A stretch of 64,000 nt of DNA from Candidatus Jettenia sp. AMX2 (GTDB taxonomy: Bacteria; Planctomycetota; Brocadiia; Brocadiales; Brocadiaceae). Below are positions 16,636 through 25,204 of the stretch, piece by piece. Every line of letters begins with the position of its first letter. The first letter of the stretch is position 1. The notes below the pieces were generated by a model. The model did not search any database. It saw nothing but the letters and a program-made list of their open reading frames with translations, and had not been told where the DNA came from. The DNA is taken from the NCBI GenBank assembly GCA_030583665.1, contig CP129469.1, positions 372,001-436,000 of the forward strand, given 5' to 3'. The position numbers and the translations under genes were made by a program.

Positions 16636-18372
16636 ATGGAAAGGAGGAAAACGTATACTAATATGCATAAATTTTTAAAAGTAACATTGGCTTCAGCATT
16701 GGTAGGGTGTGGAGTGATGGGTGCCATGTCCGGTCTAATGCAGAAAGAGGCAAAAGCAGTAGAGATTATTACTCACTGGGTACCTCACGAAGTGTATGGT
16801 ATGCCGGGAGAACCAGACAACAACGGTAAGGTGTTCTTTTCCGGATTGGCAGCGAAATATATGGGGTATCCCAAGGATGAAAACCCGCCGCCATATCCTG
16901 GTAAATACAGTAAGTTCTGGAGAACATTACCGGCATATCGTTATTATATTCCTGATTTTATGTACAACAGGGATGAAGTAAGGCCCTCAAATCCCATTAA
17001 AGGAACATTTCAGAATGAGCAGTGCGTTGCATGTCATTCTGTTATGACACCTGGTATTGTCAGGGACTGGAAGAAGAGCGCTCATTCAAGGGCAGAACCA
17101 GCTCCAACGGGATGTGATACCTGTCATGGGAATAACCACCAGAAGTTAAGCATGCCTTCTTCAAAGGCTTGTGGAACAAGTGAATGCCACGAGACACAGT
17201 ACAACGAGCAAGGACAGGGTGGTATCGGTTCACATGCATCTTGTTCAAGTTTTGCTCAGGTTGAATGTGCTTGGTCAATTGAAAGGCCACCGGGAGATAC
17301 GGCCGGTTGTACTTTCTGTCATACAAGTTCGGAGGAAAGATGCAGTACCTGCCACCAGAGGCATCAGTTTGATCCGAAGGTTGCAAGACATGCTGAGCAA
17401 TGCAAGACATGTCACTGGGGTAAGGATCACAGGGATTGGGAAGCATATGACATTGGTCTCCATGGTGTTGTATATCAGGTAAACAAATGGGATCCGAAGC
17501 AGTTTGATTGGGACAAAAAACTGGCAGACGCTGATTATGTTGGTCCGACGTGTCAGTACTGCCATATGAGGGGTGGTCATCACAACGTGCAGAGGTTTGG
17601 CACCGTGTATACCAGTATGGGTATGTCAATGGCCGATCGCGGCGCGCCAATCTGGAAAGAGAAAAGGGATCGCTGGGCATCTGTGTGTGACGATTGTCAT
17701 TCACCACGGTTTGCAAAGGAAAATCTGCAGGCAATGGATGAATCCGTCAAGGATGCAGGTTTGAAGTATCGCGAGACCTTTAAGGTTGCAGAAGACCTTC
17801 TTAAGGATGGCGTACATGATCCGATGCCAAAGGATCTGTGTCCTGACTGGTCAGGTCAGCATATCTGGAGTTTGAAGATCGGTGCTTATCATGATGGTCC
17901 GGAATACGGCGGTCAGACCGGCGAGTCCGGTGAGTTCAGGATGTCAAACGTTAGCAACGTTGAAAGGCTTTGCTTTGAGAGCGTAGGGTATTTCCAAACC
18001 TACATTTACAAGGGCATGGCACATGGTTCATGGAATGATGCGACCTATAACGACGGTTCTTTCGGTATGGATCGTTGGTTGGTTAACATAAAACATGATG
18101 CTTCCAAGGCAAGGAGACTTGCAGCCCTGGAGAAGAAGGTTGGTATTACTTGGGTACCAGAATCTTTCTGGAAGACAGGTGAGTGGCTTGATGAGTTAAC
18201 AGGCCCTTACATAGTAAAGAATCATCCTGGAAAGACCATCTTCGATCTGTGTCCTGATCCGGGTTGGTTAGATACCCACCATGCACCTGTTGAGGAGGTT
18301 GAGTACATCAACAGGAAACTGGAAGAGTTAGGCATGAGGTCTGAATCACATGGGCTCCACGGAGTTCACTAA
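16636..18372 (+). CDS. hdh: Octaheme hydrazine dehydrogenase
   Basis: HDH oxidises hydrazine to N2, giving four low-potential electrons in the anammoxosome. Eight heme motifs lie between residues 130 and 355: CVACH, CDTCH, CGTSECH (CX4CH, also known for heme 3 of the Kuenenia enzyme), CTFCH, CSTCH, CKTCH, CQYCH and CDDCH. The cross-linking tyrosine is Tyr471 in DATYNDGS. The protein closely resembles Kuenenia kustc0694. The start is uncertain: ATG 16636 has GGAGG ten bases upstream, while ATG 16663 (peptide MHKFLKVTLASAL) has AAGGAGG at a long 15-base distance and matches the ortholog's N-terminus as I recall it. Both keep the signal peptide, cleaved near KEAKA. It follows trpA and has its own promoter and terminator. 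Confidence 0.96.
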   Translation: MERRKTYTNMHKFLKVTLASALVGCGVMGAMSGLMQKEAKAVEIITHWVPHEVYGMPGEPDNNGKVFFSGLAAKYMGYPKDENPPPYPGKYSKFWRTLPAYRYYIPDFMYNRDEVRPSNPIKGTFQNEQCVACHSVMTPGIVRDWKKSAHSRAEPAPTGCDTCHGNNHQKLSMPSSKACGTSECHETQYNEQGQGGIGSHASCSSFAQVECAWSIERPPGDTAGCTFCHTSSEERCSTCHQRHQFDPKVARHAEQCKTCHWGKDHRDWEAYDIGLHGVVYQVNKWDPKQFDWDKKLADADYVGPTCQYCHMRGGHHNVQRFGTVYTSMGMSMADRGAPIWKEKRDRWASVCDDCHSPRFAKENLQAMDESVKDAGLKYRETFKVAEDLLKDGVHDPMPKDLCPDWSGQHIWSLKIGAYHDGPEYGGQTGESGEFRMSNVSNVERLCFESVGYFQTYIYKGMAHGSWNDATYNDGSFGMDRWLVNIKHDASKARRLAALEKKVGITWVPESFWKTGEWLDELTGPYIVKNHPGKTIFDLCPDPGWLDTHHAPVEEVEYINRKLEELGMRSESHGLHGVH

Positions 18373-18456
18373 GAGTAGTGATCAATATGTTGAAAAGTCC
18401 CTATGATGAGAGAATCTGAAGCTAAAGTTGTTTATTTCTCTCTTGGGAATATCTTT

Positions 18457-18494
18457 AAAGAAGCTGTGCGAAGTCTGCACAGCTTCTTTTTTTT
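18457..18494 (+). terminator. Rho-independent terminator of HDH
   Basis: AAAGAAGCTGTGC pairs perfectly with GCACAGCTTCTTT around a seven-base loop, followed by a T run. It closes the anammox core locus. Confidence 0.93.
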
Positions 18495-18602
18495 ACCAAG
18501 TTTGTAAATTTGGAATTTAAATGTAAATTTATTGCCAGAAAAATCCAGACTGTCCAGCGGTAATTCTGCAATTTTTTTTTGATTGATGAGGTACAGGTGT
18601 TT

Positions 18603-19817
18603 ATGAAAATGTTTAGATACTTCCCTTTACTCGTTTTGTTAATAAGCTTTTGTTTGATCATTTCGTGCGGTAAGACAAAGAAGCATATGGAAATTGCTGA
18701 ATCTTTGTTGCGTGAAGAAAAATTAGATGAAGCATTGGAAGAGTACACAAAAGCAATAAATAAAAATGCAAATCTTGCTGAAGCCTATTACGGAAGAGGG
18801 CGGGTTTATTTTGCTATGCAAAAGCTAAACGAAGCAGCAAATGATTTCAGAAAGGCAATTGATATTAAATCAGATTACATTGATGCGTATAAAAAATTAG
18901 CAGAAACGTTTATAAAAATCGGAGCCCCGGATGATGAATTTCAAAAACGTTTCAAGGCTGTTCAGGCTGAACCTGACAATGCAATGACTCATGTCGATCT
19001 TGGGGTTTTTTATCATAAATTAGAGCAGGATATAGATGCAATAGAACAATATCAGCAAGCATTGGAACTTGATCCAAATAATCCTTATATCATGTACAAC
19101 CTCGGGGTAGGGTATCTTGATATGGGTTTGTATGAAGATGCTGAGGTTATTTTTAGTAAGGCAATTGAGATTGATGATAAATATGATAATGCACACTACA
19201 ATCTTGCCGTTGCCCTTTATAAAAGAGGCAAGATCGATGAATGCATTAAATCTCTTAATAAAACACTGGAAGTAAATTCAAAATATTCTAATGCATATGT
19301 TATTTTTGGATTAATTAAACTGAGAGAAAAAAAGTTCGATGAAGCGATTGCACAATATAACATGGCTATGGAAATTGATCCGGATAATCTTGAAGCGCGG
19401 TATCAAAGAGCCATAGTTTATGCATTGCAGGAAAGATTTGAAGATGCAATTGCAGAAAATATGAAAATACTGGAAAAGAATCCAAAGCATGCAAATGCAG
19501 CGTATAATATTGGTGTAATCTACCACAGAACAAATCAACTTGACAGGGCAATGGAATGGTATGACAAGGTTGCAAAAAAGATCGATCCGCTTTACGAAGA
19601 TGCTTATTATAACAGAGGGCAGATTTATTCAATGAAGGGCGACCATAGTAAAGCTTATAGTGATTATATTACATATTCAATGATCACAAAATGGAGAACG
19701 GGGAAGGATCCGGCAGTTGTATATCAGCAGGATGAGATTAAGGAACTGTTCTTAAAATCAACACCAACATTAGAAGGTCAGATAAAAGATCGGGATATTG
19801 AATCGAATACAAATTAA
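18603..19817 (+). CDS. TPR-repeat lipoprotein
   Basis: The ATG gives 404 residues with a lipoprotein signal: hydrophobic stretch LLVLLISFCLIIS followed by Cys22 in IISCGK. The rest is a run of about ten tetratricopeptide repeats (for example LAEAYYGRGRVYFAMQKLNE, NPYIMYNLGVGYLDMGLYED), a helical scaffold for protein-protein contacts. It stands 230 bases after HDH, behind the terminator. Whether it helps assemble the heme proteins is unknown; a second TPR lipoprotein gene lies at 59 kb. Confidence 0.85.
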   Translation: MKMFRYFPLLVLLISFCLIISCGKTKKHMEIAESLLREEKLDEALEEYTKAINKNANLAEAYYGRGRVYFAMQKLNEAANDFRKAIDIKSDYIDAYKKLAETFIKIGAPDDEFQKRFKAVQAEPDNAMTHVDLGVFYHKLEQDIDAIEQYQQALELDPNNPYIMYNLGVGYLDMGLYEDAEVIFSKAIEIDDKYDNAHYNLAVALYKRGKIDECIKSLNKTLEVNSKYSNAYVIFGLIKLREKKFDEAIAQYNMAMEIDPDNLEARYQRAIVYALQERFEDAIAENMKILEKNPKHANAAYNIGVIYHRTNQLDRAMEWYDKVAKKIDPLYEDAYYNRGQIYSMKGDHSKAYSDYITYSMITKWRTGKDPAVVYQQDEIKELFLKSTPTLEGQIKDRDIESNTN

Positions 19818-20200
19818 CTAATGTCCCATCTAAACGGTGTAAACGTTTTAGTTCTCAATTGGGTTCGATCTGTAAAATACCGGACATTGCAACAACTTTG
19901 CAAATACACAACAAATATGAAAATATTTTAGGAATCACTATGAATAAGGAGTACAACTTCTACGGTTTTTACCGGAAAATAATAACAGAACATACTACAA
20001 ATCTGAAAGTGCGATGTGCTCATGGACGGGACGGGGATATGCTAATTCATCAAATCATCTGATGTTTCCATTTTTTGATTATCAGTTGACAAGATAAATT
20101 TGCATATCCTTCGCATTATGAGTTACTTACACATGCTTTATGTCATCCCACGGTTATTTTATGCAACTCGTACCTCCATCAGTTCTGCTATTTTTACTTA
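19818..20200. other. Gap between convergent genes
   Basis: The stretch lies between the 3' ends of the TPR gene and the nucleotidyltransferase gene. A short open frame (ATG at 19940, 41 codons, AGGA upstream) has no recognisable features and is not supported as a gene. A small AACG/CGTT hairpin lies near 19835-19855. No RNA gene or mobile remnant was recognised. Confidence 0.4.
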
Positions 20201-20992
20201 TTATCGGCACGTAGGGGTTACAATGTGTTTCTTGCCGTGTTTTACTGTTTCAGTGTTCTGAGTGAAGTACATTTGTGCATCGTAATAAGCCTGCTTGTCT
20301 CCTATGTCATACCACTTTTCTGCAAAATTACAGCCATAAACGTCATCAACATGGGATAACCATCCGATAAAGTGTCCTACGGTATCGTAATGATTGCCAG
20401 ATGTAAGATATTCCGAAAATCTGCCTAGTTTACATCCGGCAAAATAATAAAGACACATAGATACAAGAGATGATTCGGGTCGTTCAGGTTTTTCCTGAAT
20501 GCCCGTAACCTTTAATCCTGAGCCAAACTTAACAACACCAAACCTTTTGGCCGCAGCCAAGTCTTGAAGATCTACCACGCCAATTGATGATGAAGGTTTT
20601 TTACTCTGTGCAAAGGTAATAAATGTATCCAGATTGCCGGTAAAGATATTATCTCCTCCAATAATGAGCAAATCATCATCGATTATTTTCTTCTTAATGG
20701 CCAGATGTATATCGCCGATTGTACCCAGCCTGTCATTCTCAGATCTCGTTCCGTCATTTATAAGTTCAATATCGGTTTTGTTGTCAAAATTCTCAAGCCA
20801 TATATTAAAATGATGAAAGAATTTCTCATTGGTGATAATATAAAGCTTTTCTATGGAATTGGTTTTTTGTATTTTTTTTATGATATGTTCTATTATCGGT
20901 TTTCCGTCTATTGGTAGTAAGGGTTTCGGGGTATTCTCGGTCAGGGGGTACAATCTTGTGCCATAACCTGCTGCCAGGATTAATGCTTTCAT
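20201..20992 (-). CDS. NDP-sugar nucleotidyltransferase
   Basis: The 263-residue enzyme transfers a nucleotidyl group to a sugar-1-phosphate. The N-terminus ALILAAGYGTRLYPLTENTPKP is the GxGTRLxPLT...PKP nucleotide-binding signature; GGDNIF holds the metal-binding Asp, and IQEKPERP follows the family pattern of dTTP:glucose-1-phosphate enzymes. GGAGAGAGG precedes the start. It is the last gene of a minus-strand exopolysaccharide group with the sugar transferase and exosortase. The sugar and nucleotide used cannot be told from sequence. Confidence 0.9.
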   Translation of the reverse strand: MKALILAAGYGTRLYPLTENTPKPLLPIDGKPIIEHIIKKIQKTNSIEKLYIITNEKFFHHFNIWLENFDNKTDIELINDGTRSENDRLGTIGDIHLAIKKKIIDDDLLIIGGDNIFTGNLDTFITFAQSKKPSSSIGVVDLQDLAAAKRFGVVKFGSGLKVTGIQEKPERPESSLVSMCLYYFAGCKLGRFSEYLTSGNHYDTVGHFIGWLSHVDDVYGCNFAEKWYDIGDKQAYYDAQMYFTQNTETVKHGKKHIVTPTCR

Positions 20993-21143
20993 TTTCCTCT
21001 CTCCTTAAAATTGGTCCTATTAGGCTAAAAATCTTTACTATGCACAGAATTAATGGAAACCATTGCAGAGGACGAAGAGACCTCTCCTCTGTGGTGATAT
21101 ATTAAAAACTCGTACCCTTTGGGAAATACAAAATCTACAGTTT

Positions 21144-22550
21144 TTATTTTGCTCCTATTCCTAACAGTACGGTTGGGAATGTTTTTAAAAGTATTTTAAA
21201 ATCGAGCCAAAGAGACCAGTTGTCGATATATTCCAAATCAAGTCGCATCCATTCTTCAAAATCAACTATTTTATTTCTCCCGTTTACCTGCCAAAGGCAG
21301 GTTATCCCGGGTGGCATGCTTAGCCGCCTTCGTTGCCAAGGCTCATAGCGCTCTACTTCTGATGGAATGGGTGGTCTCGGACCAACGAGACTCATGTCTC
21401 CTTTGAAAACATTCCATAACTGTGGTAATTCATCTATGCTGAACTTCCTTAAAAATTTTCCTACCATTGTGATCCTGGGGTCATTTTTTATCTTAAAGAC
21501 AGGGCCTTGCATTTCATTGAATACAAGAAGATCCTTAAGCATAGCTTCAGCATCTTCGACCATTGTCCTGAATTTGTACAAGGTAAACTTTCTTCCATGC
21601 AGACTGGACCTGTACTGTCTAAAGAATACACATCCTTTTGATGTAGTTTTTACAGCAATTGCCGTAATCGCTAAAACCGGAGACAAGAGAACAAGGGCTG
21701 TTCCGGAAATTACCAGGTCGAACAGCCGTTTTATAAAAAGAGACATGAGTTTATCAGGTGTATTTTCAAATCGCAGCATGGGGAATCCATCAAGATACGT
21801 CTGTTTTGCCTTCGATATTCTGAGTTCGAATAAATCTACTGCTACACTTACTTGTATTCCTTCCGTTTCACATATATACATTGTTTCTTCTATCATACCC
21901 AACCACGAACGTGGAACAACAAATACTACTTCGTCAATGACATACGTGTGTATTAACTGGTTCACATCCTTAAGATCACCTATTACAGGATGTCCGCAAA
22001 TTACGCTCCCCTTTGTTACTTCATTATCAATAAGGCCGATGATCTTTATGCCCCACTCGATATTTCTGTTTATTGAATTTATAAAACGCTGTGCCCTTTT
22101 ACCCGTCCCTACAATCAGGATATTTCGTATATCAATACCCTTTTTTTGTTGGTATTTGAAGTAACGTATAAGGATAATCTTTTCAATACTTATTAACAAC
22201 ATCGCAAAGATAAATGAATAAAATATGTGTAATCTGCTGATTGAATGGAATTTTGTTGCGTAAAGAAAACCTGAAAAAAATGCCCATCCAAAGAGACCTG
22301 CCTCCGTAACAATGAGCAGGACATCGGTTATTTGTTTCGTTCTGAAAGATTCATATAATCCAAAGTAGGAAAGGAGTCCTCCCCATATAACAAGCAACAC
22401 CGGTAGAACGACCATATATTTCATAGGGTCTTTAAAGAATTCTTCAAAATTATTCTTTAACAAAAAACCAACAAAAAAGGTTATACAAATAACAAAAAGA
22501 TCTAAGGTCAACATTAATCTTTTTAGAAGAATCTGGCGCTCTTTTACCAT
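21144..22550 (-). CDS. Polyprenyl-phosphate sugar-1-phosphate transferase (WbaP/EpsE type)
   Basis: The 468-residue membrane enzyme starts polysaccharide synthesis by moving a sugar phosphate to undecaprenyl phosphate. Four or five N-terminal helices are followed by a Rossmann-like domain (ILIVGTGKRAQRFINSI) and, after a re-entrant helix, the C-terminal catalytic domain with KRLFDLVISG, YKFRTMVEDAE, the active DE of FSIDELPQLWNV and SLVGPRPP. It follows the exosortase gene by 25 bases, as is usual in PEP-CTERM/exosortase exopolysaccharide loci. A deleted copy of the catalytic domain of the same family is at 51 kb. Confidence 0.93.
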   Translation of the reverse strand: MVKERQILLKRLMLTLDLFVICITFFVGFLLKNNFEEFFKDPMKYMVVLPVLLVIWGGLLSYFGLYESFRTKQITDVLLIVTEAGLFGWAFFSGFLYATKFHSISRLHIFYSFIFAMLLISIEKIILIRYFKYQQKKGIDIRNILIVGTGKRAQRFINSINRNIEWGIKIIGLIDNEVTKGSVICGHPVIGDLKDVNQLIHTYVIDEVVFVVPRSWLGMIEETMYICETEGIQVSVAVDLFELRISKAKQTYLDGFPMLRFENTPDKLMSLFIKRLFDLVISGTALVLLSPVLAITAIAVKTTSKGCVFFRQYRSSLHGRKFTLYKFRTMVEDAEAMLKDLLVFNEMQGPVFKIKNDPRITMVGKFLRKFSIDELPQLWNVFKGDMSLVGPRPPIPSEVERYEPWQRRRLSMPPGITCLWQVNGRNKIVDFEEWMRLDLEYIDNWSLWLDFKILLKTFPTVLLGIGAK

Positions 22551-22575
22551 TTATTCAGAACTCCGCATCATAAAT

Positions 22576-24228
22576 TCATTTTGCCTTTCCAAAAATATAA
22601 TCCAATTGGCCAGGGGGCGTTGCACTAAACAAATTATCTACAAATTCCTTTGCTAACAGCAGTGCTTTCTCAATACCATCATTACTGCATGGTACATCAA
22701 GCCGTATCATCAGCCCGGATTTCTTTTTATTGAGTAGTGAATACCATAGTTCTTTTATTTTTTGCCCCGTCCAGTTAACGACGTTTTTATCTATACACAA
22801 CCAGTAAAGCATCAGATAGTTTTCTTTACTCCCTTCAAGATAAAGACAGTTTGCCGTCAGTGTTCGGTTTAAAAGGGGAAAACAAACAGAATTTAATTCC
22901 CTTACGGTGAAACCGGAACTACTGGCACAAACCGTGGGATTATGGAAATTACCTGCATCCAGGATGATCAGGTAAAGATTTTCACTGTTCGTATTAAGAT
23001 ATTCGCGCTCTAAGATGTTACTGATAAAGTGGTATTTGTCTTCACCCAGATTCCATTCCTGCCCTGTAGCCTTTCCTTCCCATTCGTGGATAGTAAAAGG
23101 TATTTGAAGCATGGGTAGGGTATCAATGCCTGCGTATTTTGCCCTTCTTGTAGTAAAGCTGTAAGTAATAGTAAACAGTAATAACGCTATTGCGACCCAT
23201 TCCCTGCTCTGTTTTTTTCCTTTGATAATGTATTCAGAGAATGGCGGAAATAATTGGCCCTCACGGATTGTATGGGACACAACAGATGTCTGTTCATCGT
23301 TATAAGGTTTTCTTGGAGTAGTATGAATAACTGTTGTATTGCCTCTGTCTGGCTGTTTCATATGTTTTTCGAGCAGGTGTTCCAGGCCTAGTAACCAGAC
23401 TATCGTAATTACAAACAGCAAGATTCCACTGAAACCGTGAAAAAAACCCTGTCCGGCATCTTCACCAAAATAATAAGTAATAAGACAAATCGCTATTACA
23501 CGGATAAGATTGCTTACTATTGACAAGGGGATTATGGAGAAACCAAGAATAAGTTTTTTTAGAAGACTGCCCCTGGTAACATATACATAAACCAGCATAA
23601 GGGAAAACAATGAGATTATAGTACGGAAACCGCTGCATGGTTGCCCCATAAACAACTCATTTTCTCCGATGAATAACAAAAGTCCTTCTCTTCCGACAGG
23701 ATAATGGAAAAATTTCAGAATAACTTCTGTGGCTATTGAAACGCCGAAACGCAGAGGAAGGGTTGCATTGTCGATAATTCCAACCGGAACCGGAGGTATA
23801 AGCGCCAGATAAAGAGTGGGAAAAGTTAAAACATGTAAGATTTCCCTTCCATAAAGACAGCTTATTGTACCATAAAGAACGGGAATGAGAGAAAGCGAAA
23901 CAAGAAACGTAAAACGGTAATGCCATCCGAAAGCAAACATGCCTAATCCAATTGCTAAGGTTGCAAAACCAGCAATGGAATTTCCGGATGCCTTCGTGAT
24001 GTGAAGATTTCTTAAAATACCTCGTTTTCTCCATACCAGCCAGAAAAATATGGGAAGGATAAAATATGCATGGGTATAATCATTTGCCTTCCATTGTCCT
24101 CTGTAAAGCTGGAAAAAAACAGGTGCGTAAAGTACGATTATTAATAACCAAACAACACCATGGGCCATGATTTTCATTTTATCCGGCTTTTCTTTACGCA
24201 ATATGTCTAAAAAGTAATTCTGTATCAA
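22576..24228 (-). CDS. Exosortase fused to EpsI domain
   Basis: The 550-residue protein is an exosortase, a membrane cysteine protease/transpeptidase that processes PEP-CTERM proteins. The N-terminal 330 residues hold about eight helices with the catalytic Cys in QPCSGFRT, the conserved Arg in SNLIRV and the His in FFHGFSG. The C-terminal part (about 360-550) is an EpsI/DUF3485 domain with the WEG motif and DAGNFHNPTVC. Fusion of exosortase and EpsI is known from exopolysaccharide-linked systems. It overlaps nothing and precedes the polyprenyl transferase. No PEP-CTERM target protein was found in the window. Confidence 0.9.
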   Translation of the reverse strand: MIQNYFLDILRKEKPDKMKIMAHGVVWLLIIVLYAPVFFQLYRGQWKANDYTHAYFILPIFFWLVWRKRGILRNLHITKASGNSIAGFATLAIGLGMFAFGWHYRFTFLVSLSLIPVLYGTISCLYGREILHVLTFPTLYLALIPPVPVGIIDNATLPLRFGVSIATEVILKFFHYPVGREGLLLFIGENELFMGQPCSGFRTIISLFSLMLVYVYVTRGSLLKKLILGFSIIPLSIVSNLIRVIAICLITYYFGEDAGQGFFHGFSGILLFVITIVWLLGLEHLLEKHMKQPDRGNTTVIHTTPRKPYNDEQTSVVSHTIREGQLFPPFSEYIIKGKKQSREWVAIALLLFTITYSFTTRRAKYAGIDTLPMLQIPFTIHEWEGKATGQEWNLGEDKYHFISNILEREYLNTNSENLYLIILDAGNFHNPTVCASSSGFTVRELNSVCFPLLNRTLTANCLYLEGSKENYLMLYWLCIDKNVVNWTGQKIKELWYSLLNKKKSGLMIRLDVPCSNDGIEKALLLAKEFVDNLFSATPPGQLDYIFGKAK

Positions 24229-24354
24229 AACAATTATCGGTTGGAGTTTAAATAAATTTAGAAAATAAATTAAGCAGATGTTTTATCGTAAAAGGATTAC
24301 TCTTTTTGGGCTAAATGGGGGTATTAAAACGTATGAAGATGTTAAAGATTTTTG

Positions 24355-24678
24355 TTACTTCATAAACATGACACCAAAACTATATGTTTTATCAGAAACG
24401 GTTTCTACCCATACTACCAATGTTAGAACCGGAACTGTTGTTTGGATATCTGAAGTAACCGGTATAGGTAATAATATGCGGATAACAGATCCCTTTTCCG
24501 GCGGTTTACTTTCGATACGGATTTTCATACCACCATTACTCACATCAACGATTTCACATTTAATTTCATCCATTCCAGGTATGTGTACTAAATTACCTAA
24601 AACGGTAAAACTTGCAGGAACAGGACTAGCAAACTGGAAACGATTATATTTTCTTTTTCCTTCTTCTTGGTTATTCAT
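24355..24678 (-). CDS. PilZ-domain protein
   Basis: The 107-residue protein shows the c-di-GMP-binding marks of PilZ: an N-terminal RKYNR (RxxxR) and DVSNGGM (D/NxSxxG) about 40 residues later, followed by beta-strands (VIRILLPIPV, VVWVETVSDKTYSFGVMF). It lies upstream of the exosortase gene, suggesting c-di-GMP control of exopolysaccharide output; a diguanylate cyclase is encoded at 57-59 kb. Confidence 0.85.
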   Translation of the reverse strand: MNNQEEGKRKYNRFQFASPVPASFTVLGNLVHIPGMDEIKCEIVDVSNGGMKIRIESKPPEKGSVIRILLPIPVTSDIQTTVPVLTLVVWVETVSDKTYSFGVMFMK

Positions 24679-24979
24679 AGAGGAATTATATATTGCTTTT
24701 CTTGTTCTGTAAATACCAAATTTAGTATATATTCTTATGAGTGTATTCTTTTTAAAATAGTAGTCGGATAACCAAACGGATGAATGGTGCGATACCTTCT
24801 ATGATATATACTTTTCTTGTGTGTGCCTACTAACACAGTTTATGTGAAAGCGTGAAAAAGCGAACGGTATATGTTAATAAAATTCCAGATGATATGCATG
24901 CCATTTTCAAGTTTGTATGTAAAAATAAAAATTGTTTTGTTTTTTTGTGGAAGGGTTATGCAATGAGTAAAAAACAGTT

Positions 24980-25204
24980 ATGTTGTTAGGAGTGTCGTTA
25001 GTATTGGGTATATTTGTTGCAGCGGAGATTTTTGCAAATGGAAACTTACGTGATATAAACAGAAACAAAAATTACAATACATACCTTGGTGGATTTTTTA
25101 GATATATCAAAAAGCTTCTGTCTTTCGAAAAATATCGGATAAATCTCCAGAAAGAAATAGCACGATCGGTTCTTTATGTTTACATAGCGTACATACCGTG
25201 CTAA
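24980..25204 (+). CDS. Small putative secreted protein, possibly frameshifted at its start
   Basis: The frame of 74 codons begins with a convincing signal-type segment (LLGVSLVLGIFVAAEIFANG), then a basic region without known domain. ATG 24980 lacks a ribosome-binding site. A better start, ATG 24963 with GGAAGGG upstream (MSKKQL), is in another frame and stops after eight codons; one added base near 24978 would join the two into MSKKQ-x-MLLGVSL. It may be a recently frameshifted gene or a sequencing error. The end overlaps the stop of the opposite barrel gene by four bases. Confidence 0.4.
   Translation: MLLGVSLVLGIFVAAEIFANGNLRDINRNKNYNTYLGGFFRYIKKLLSFEKYRINLQKEIARSVLYVYIAYIPC

Noticed and set aside
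17060-17734. 224-codon frame antisense to HDH
   Set aside because: It mirrors the conserved heme-motif region; composition is proline/histidine-rich as expected for a reverse reading of heme-protein codons.
21367-22164. 265-codon frame antisense to the polyprenyl sugar transferase
   Set aside because: The sense frame is a complete, well-conserved enzyme; the antisense product shows no family features.
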